Assembly (NCBI RefSeq): GCF_038003045.1
Contig: NZ_JBBOOK010000003.1
Span: 62,001-126,000 of the forward strand
Length of the DNA: 64,000 bases
Reading direction: 5' to 3'
DNA from: Sporosarcina sp. FSL W7-1349
Lineage (GTDB): Bacteria; Bacillota; Bacilli; Bacillales_A; Planococcaceae
Position 1 is the first letter of the stretch. Each line of letters starts with the position of its first letter. The notes beneath the pieces are model-generated. The model was not told where the DNA came from and searched no databases. It saw nothing but the letters and a program-made list of their open reading frames with translations. Position numbers and translations under genes: made by a program. Positions 59,756 to 64,000 of the stretch are shown here, piece after piece.

Positions 59756-60019
59756 ATGAATTATAGAATCAGTAACAAGCAAGTACTTGAACAAGCCCAA
59801 GTGCGTTCGGTTTCAGATGTACAATTTACGGAGGAAGAACTTCAAAACGGCATGTTGCTGGCGATATCCAAGGCGGATCCTACGTTGGCGTTGTATTTGG
59901 TGGAGGTCGACGGGCAGAAGAAATTCGAAGTTCGTTGGGATGATTCACGGGAGCTTTTCACCGGCTGGTATTCCGCTTGGGAAAATTTCGATTGGTGTCT
60001 GAATATCGCAGGCAACTGA
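59756..60019 (+). CDS. Unrecognised 87-residue protein
   Basis: This small soluble protein is beta-rich in appearance (MLLAISKADPTLALYLVEVDG, KKFEVRWDDSRELFTGWYS). Strong GTGGAGG Shine-Dalgarno before the ATG and normal codon use support it as real. No domain is recognised, and the neighbours give no functional hint. Confidence 0.6.
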   Translation: MNYRISNKQVLEQAQVRSVSDVQFTEEELQNGMLLAISKADPTLALYLVEVDGQKKFEVRWDDSRELFTGWYSAWENFDWCLNIAGN

Positions 60020-60109
60020 ATTTTCATGTTTCATGCACAAGCAGTGGCTAAGATGATAAAATACTAGTTGTTATGCCCATTATTAATAGAGAAGAAAGTA
60101 GTGAAATGT

Positions 60110-60565
60110 ATGGCACTCGCATCGCATTCAGTAATCATCCCCACCTCTGTAGAACATGTATGGAATTATGTCAGCCACATCGAAAACTGGGCGACCCTGG
60201 TTCCGGCCTACAAGGAACATGAGCAAGTGAATGAACATCTGTCCGTTTGGACGTTCGAAGGGAATTTCAAAGGGCTGAAAAAGACCGTGAAGATGGAGTT
60301 GGACATCACCGAATTCCAAGAGCCTTCGACGATTCGCTTCGAGTTGAAAGGGCTCACGGATAACTTTACGGGAAGTGGAACATTCACTGCCGAGGAAACG
60401 GCGGGAGAGACAACGATGACCGGAACGCTTGAAGTGAACGCTGGCGGCTTGACAGGAGCTGTATTGACGCCTGTCATTAAAATGGTGCTGCCCAAAGTGA
60501 CGACGCGTTTAACAGAGAAGATTGCACGCCAAGTGAAGCAGGCAGAAGTGCCGGTTTTGAAATAA
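60110..60565 (+). CDS. SRPBCC/CoxG-like protein
   Basis: The 151-residue START/SRPBCC fold protein begins SHSVIIPTSVEHVWNYVSHIENWATLVPAYKE, the usual first strand and helix of polyketide cyclase/CoxG-like proteins, and ends in an amphipathic helix (TTRLTEKIARQVKQA). These bind hydrophobic ligands or help assemble cofactors; the ligand is unknown. ATG 60110 is a reasonable start; a GTG at 60101 in frame is an alternative and would have the better-spaced ribosome site (AGAAGAAAG). Confidence 0.78.
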   Translation: MALASHSVIIPTSVEHVWNYVSHIENWATLVPAYKEHEQVNEHLSVWTFEGNFKGLKKTVKMELDITEFQEPSTIRFELKGLTDNFTGSGTFTAEETAGETTMTGTLEVNAGGLTGAVLTPVIKMVLPKVTTRLTEKIARQVKQAEVPVLK

Positions 60566-60571
60566 TTCATA

Positions 60572-60637
60572 GGTACCTGTGGGACAAACAATTTGGGGCA
60601 ATTCCGAATCGCTTGCAATTGTTTCGCACACAGGTAC
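60572..60637. repeat. REP-like hairpin 3
   Basis: GGTACCTGTGGGACAAACAATT / AATTGTTTCGCACACAGGTAC form a long imperfect stem. It may also act as the 3' end of the SRPBCC gene. Confidence 0.75.
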
Positions 60638-60696
60638 TTTTCACTTCTTCGCAAGGATCACCGATTTTGGACGCTTGGCAATTTTTACTGTCCTAC

Positions 60697-60885
60697 CTAC
60701 AACCCAAAACTCCTAATGATCTGCTCAATCTCCTCTTCTGTCTTCCCCTCGCTTACCAGTTGTTTAATGATCTCCATCCGGGCTTCTGTCGCTTTCTTCA
60801 TCCAGGCTTCTGAATTTATTCTTCTCCTAAACCGTTCTTTTCTCTCTACGGCATCGGGCAGATACCACATGGTGATCGCTCTCAT
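60697..60885 (-). CDS. Small basic helical protein overlapping the zinc-ribbon gene
   Basis: The 62-residue protein (RAITMWYLPDAVERKERFRR, then ARMEIIKQLVSEGKTEEEIEQII) starts with an ATG that overlaps the stop of the upstream gene by 4 nt (ATGA), with GAGGAGG just upstream. The C-terminal helix resembles a tail found in recombination-promoting nuclease-like proteins; no catalytic domain is present. The overlap supports it as a real, translationally coupled gene. Confidence 0.6.
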   Translation of the reverse strand: MRAITMWYLPDAVERKERFRRRINSEAWMKKATEARMEIIKQLVSEGKTEEEIEQIIRSFGL

Positions 60886-61658
60886 AAAAATTCACTCCTC
60901 CTCTTCCCAATACACGAACCACAAACATAAGCATCGAATTCTTCATTCAAGTCAAAGTCCTCAAATGGCTCAGGCCATGTGCATACTGGGCAAGTGGCCA
61001 TTTTAACGAATTTCACAGCATCGTCGATCTCGTTGGCTAGCGACTGTTGCTCGTTTTTCAGAAAGCAGATGCTTGCTTCGTATAACAGATCCAGCTCCGG
61101 TTTATCCTCATATTCGTTTTCCGGGAAAGTGAGGACGTTGCGGCTTTCCGTGGTGGCATCGAGTGATTGGTTGTAGCTGATGAATGGTTTCCATTGCTCT
61201 GTATCCAACATAGTTTGTAAGATGACTTCAAGCTTCTCTGCAATCGTGCGAGGCATTTCATCCCAACTGATGTGCAGTCCGTCCGTGTATATGTAATTTT
61301 CCACATCCAGGAAGTGGTTGGCGACGGACAGGCGCAAGCTTGCGATCAATCCGTGGAGCCACCGCAGCTCGTCCTTGAAGAAGTGGACCCCGTCTTCTAC
61401 AAGGACATATACCGCACATTGCCCCGCCAATTCATCGATTTCCTCAAGCACTGCGTCACGTTCCGTAAAACTTTCGAATTTCCATGGCTTGCTGGACAGA
61501 TCCATATAGCGTTCCAGCAGTCCGACGTAGGCAAGTCCATACGGTTCATCCATAACCCCTTCAGGCAAGCAGTCCATCGAACAATAGCGGCAATTGCCCG
61601 TGCCCGCAAGGAATGGCTCTCCCCCTATTTTCTTGTGGCAAGCTGTGCATGTTTTCAT
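60882..61658 (-). CDS. Zinc-ribbon (treble-clef) protein of unknown function
   Basis: The 258-residue protein has two zinc-type cysteine clusters, CTACHKK...CRYCSMDC at the start and CPVC...CGSC at the end. A helical middle region lies between them (WKFESFTERDAVLEEIDELAGQ). No enzyme family is recognised. ATG 61658 (or 61661) is chosen because GAGGGGGG lies 5-8 nt upstream; the open frame extending to 61784 has no start signal. A decayed paralogue of its C-terminus lies at 58072-58219. Confidence 0.7.
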   Translation of the reverse strand: MKTCTACHKKIGGEPFLAGTGNCRYCSMDCLPEGVMDEPYGLAYVGLLERYMDLSSKPWKFESFTERDAVLEEIDELAGQCAVYVLVEDGVHFFKDELRWLHGLIASLRLSVANHFLDVENYIYTDGLHISWDEMPRTIAEKLEVILQTMLDTEQWKPFISYNQSLDATTESRNVLTFPENEYEDKPELDLLYEASICFLKNEQQSLANEIDDAVKFVKMATCPVCTWPEPFEDFDLNEEFDAYVCGSCIGKRRSEFL

Positions 61659-61801
61659 CATGAAAACCCCCCTCGTCTGTTTGTCATTCATACTATACAT
61701 AGGGATTGCGGAAACTGTTATATCAATGCACACCCATTTCACAGGACAACATCTCTTTACATAGAGTATGTTGATTGCGAACAAATCTGAGGGGGAATGA
61801 A

Positions 61802-63439
61802 GTGGAACAAGGGTGCCATGAGCAATTGTCGTTTGACTACATTATAGTGGGAACGGGACCAGCCGGCGCTGTACTTGCTAAGAAACTGACAGATAATAAA
61901 AGAACATCCGTGCTCGCTTTGGAGGCGGGGGATAATAATGGTGCGGAGCAACCAATAAGGGATTCCTTATTTGCGCCGCCACCCATTTTAACAGACAAAT
62001 TTCTGGCAGAATATTTTTGGCAAGGCAAAGGCCTTCCTCAGAAAAACGCAAAGAATCAAACGTTCCAGTGGACAGGGGGAAGGACCTTCGGTGGTACGAC
62101 ATCTGTTAACAATGAACAATATGTAAGACCCTCCCAAATCAATATGAAACAATGGGAAGACATGCTAGGTCCACTATGGTCCCCTGAACGTGAAACTTAC
62201 CAATTCTCAAGATTGGAAAAGTACAACGGTGCCACCTCTAATCCTGAAGCTAGGGGATTTGACGGTCGATTGAATATTAGACAAACCCCGGCATATCCGA
62301 CGGTAATGGTTGAAAAGTTTGTTTCCGCAATGGAATAAGCAACTGGACTTCCAAGAATCTTAGACTACAACGATCCGAATACGCCGTTAGGTCCTTTTAC
62401 AAGATGGCAACTATATCAAAAACCGGATGGCATCCGGGAAAGCTCAGATACGGCCTTTTTATCATCAGATGTTATGACACCCAATGGTCTTGGCGTCGAT
62501 GGGAGAAAGTTAACCGTTTCTTTCCGATCAACTGCCCTGCGTATTCTCTTTAATAATGAACAGCGCGCAATAGGCATCGAGTACCTGAAAGACGGCAAAT
62601 GTGTTCATGCGTTTGCGAAAAGAAAAGTAATACTATCCGCCGGCATAAACAGCCCGAAGCTATTGATGCTTTCAGGAATTGGTCCATCTGATACGCTGAA
62701 TAAAGCGGGCGTTCCTGTTCTTTACGATAATCCGAATGTGGGCCAGCACTTGACAACCCACGTCATCACGCCGGCTTTTTTCTCTGCAAATCCAAACGAC
62801 GCTGCATTGCCGGCCGACGATCCGTTTGCTCTTTATCCGGGCGGCGCCTTTTTGCCAGATCCAACGCCTGGGGCGGACCCGAGCCGCCGTTGGGTACAAA
62901 TAATTGGTATGCCGGGCGACGATGGAGGTTTAAATATTTTCTTTTATCTAACAGAGCCGAAAAGCAAGGGCTCCGTCAGAATCCAAAATGATGATCCTTT
63001 AAAAATGGTACTTGCGGATGAAGGATTCCTGAACGATCCCGCCGATATGGAGGCAATTAAGCACATTTATAAAGTTTATATTAAAAATATTGCTGCTGAA
63101 CTATCAAAAATGGATTCAACGTATCAACTCATTTCACCTTCACTGGATACGATTAATAATGAAAAGAAACTGGAACAGTTTATTAGAGACAATATTACTC
63201 CCACCCACCACGTACAAGGTACAAACAGAATGGCGCCAGACCAGAGCAGCGGCGTAGTAGATTCGGTAGGTCAGGTGTATGGTGTGAAAGATTTGATGGT
63301 AGCGGACGATTCAATTGCCCCGTATGTCTCCGACGGGAATACTTCTGCTCCTGCATACTTCATCGGTACGAATATCGCGGACCAATTGTTAATGTGGGAG
63401 GAAATGAACGATAAAGAGTTTGGGGTAGGCAAATGGTAG
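61802..63439 (+). pseudogene. GMC oxidoreductase interrupted by one in-frame stop
   Basis: The frame reads a GMC-type flavoenzyme: FAD site DYIIVGTGPAGAVLAKKL and ALEAGDNN at the N-terminus, AGGTSVNNEQ-like substrate loop (FGGTTSVNNEQYVRP), ILSAGINSPKLLMLSGIG in the middle and the C-terminal signature with active-site His (HHVQGTNRM) and VADDSIAPYVSDGNTSAPA. A single TAA at 62336-62338 interrupts it; the frame continues unchanged on both sides (SAME-stop-ATGLPRILDYND). Start GTG 61802 follows GAGGGGG at 6 nt. One substitution from GAA or CAA would explain it. Read-through is possible but not indicated. Confidence 0.85.
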
Positions 63440-63467
63440 AACCCCCTAGGAACAAAGAATGATAAGT

Positions 63468-63524
63468 GGTGCCTGTGTGCCAAACAACTCGGAAATTATT
63501 CAGTACTGTTGTCACACAGGCACC
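63468..63524. repeat. REP-like hairpin 4
   Basis: GGTGCCTGTGTGCCAAACAA / TTGTTGTCACACAGGCACC form a near-perfect long stem after the GMC gene. It shares GGT(G/A)CCTGTG with hairpin 3. Confidence 0.8.
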
Positions 63525-63581
63525 TAAAGCGATACATAGAGATTACGATAACTGTTATTCTGCACACCGCACAAAAACGCC

Positions 63582-64000
63582 TTATTCCGGACAATAAAAC
63601 CCTTCCACCGGCACATCAAACAGCATGAAGACATCCTTGAAATACGTCTCGTCGACCAACTTGTCCAGAACGCCTTTGAAATAGCCGGGCAAATTCCGGA
63701 TTGCCTTTTTCTTTGTTGCCATGACAGTGATCATGAGCGCGCGGTAGGCAAGGTCTTCGAAGATATGCTTGTCCTCTTTATAAATTTCGTACTTCAGCAT
63801 TCTGCTGGAGATGGCCCTATGGATTCCGTAAAATTCACGGGCGGATTTTATGTCACCGATTGTTCCGGCAAGCAGATCTTTCATTCGACTGAATAGACTT
63901 GTGGATAACTTTGACGGTTCACCCTGAGACGTGTAGTTAAGATCTTTAGATTTTATTAGAGATTTAGAAAGTAGAGCTTCGTTTTCGGAAATCTGCTCGT
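63582..64000 (-). CDS. C-terminal part of an unrecognised protein (5' end outside window)
   Basis: The minus-strand frame is open from the right edge to a TAA at 63582. It gives 138 residues, including 38 before the first internal Met (EQISENEALLSKSLIKSKDL and on). Visible segments are helical (SAREFYGIHRAISSRMLKYEI, FEDLAYRALMITVMATKKKA, GYFKGVLDKLVDETYFKDV), with no recognised domain. The tail LFDVPVEGFYCPE is distinctive. It may be the end of a replication- or DnaD-like helical protein, but that is a guess. Confidence 0.55.
   Translation of the reverse strand, partial: EQISENEALLSKSLIKSKDLNYTSQGEPSKLSTSLFSRMKDLLAGTIGDIKSAREFYGIHRAISSRMLKYEIYKEDKHIFEDLAYRALMITVMATKKKAIRNLPGYFKGVLDKLVDETYFKDVFMLFDVPVEGFYCPE

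Overview
The window looks like a chromosomal segment of a low- to mid-G+C Bacillales bacterium, most likely Planococcaceae (a Sporosarcina-like genus is my best guess). Three things point there. The gene order uvrB-uvrA / hprK-lgt-yvoD-ppaX-yvoF / yvcD-trxB-yvcI-rapZ-yvcK-whiA-crh / clpP / gap-pgk-tpiA-gpmI-eno / secG-est-rnr-smpB-ssrA is the Bacillus order. Crh (the HPr paralogue with Gln15) and CtsR and IDEAL-type features are Bacillales traits. Ribosome binding sites are of the strong GGAGG type, with several TTG starts. The genus is inference.

Layout. Bases 1-38300 are conserved backbone: nucleotide excision repair; a purine salvage pair behind a purine riboswitch; the HPr kinase/lipoprotein maturation cluster; the cell-envelope/carbon-control cluster ending in crh; a convergent thiamine-thiazole operon behind a TPP riboswitch; tRNA-Arg(CCG); clpP with a CtsR box; lemA plus a TPM protein; the lower glycolytic operon without the usual cggR repressor; then secG, a carboxylesterase, RNase R, SmpB and tmRNA. 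Unusually, five intergenic spaces in this backbone are filled with short tandem arrays of 20 or 21 bp period. Three of the five share a GTTAT(C/G)AGC core.

Bases 38299-47266 are an integrative element inserted in the 3' end of ssrA. It has 28-bp perfect attL/attR repeats, a tyrosine integrase, an excisionase-like protein, matching arm-site repeats at both ends, a replication-type HTH protein and an intact 1562-residue single-chain type ISP restriction-modification enzyme.

Bases 47267-57180 are older accessory DNA at the same hot spot. They hold two further, decayed ssrA pieces, four loci of a holin-like type I toxin-antitoxin family in different states of decay, and a run of immunity-type proteins (ankyrin, YwqG/DUF1963, SMI1/KNR4, a possible Imm49-like protein) with no toxin beside them. 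A TspO-family gene here has a duplicated 3' end, and a serine hydrolase is probably frameshifted.

Bases 57181-64000 hold scattered single genes: an SDR oxidoreductase, a stand-alone DnaA domain I protein, an SRPBCC protein, a zinc-ribbon protein with a decayed paralogue fragment, and a GMC oxidoreductase broken by one in-frame stop. Among them are REP-like hairpins with GGTGCC/GGTACC ends. The window ends inside an unrecognised gene.
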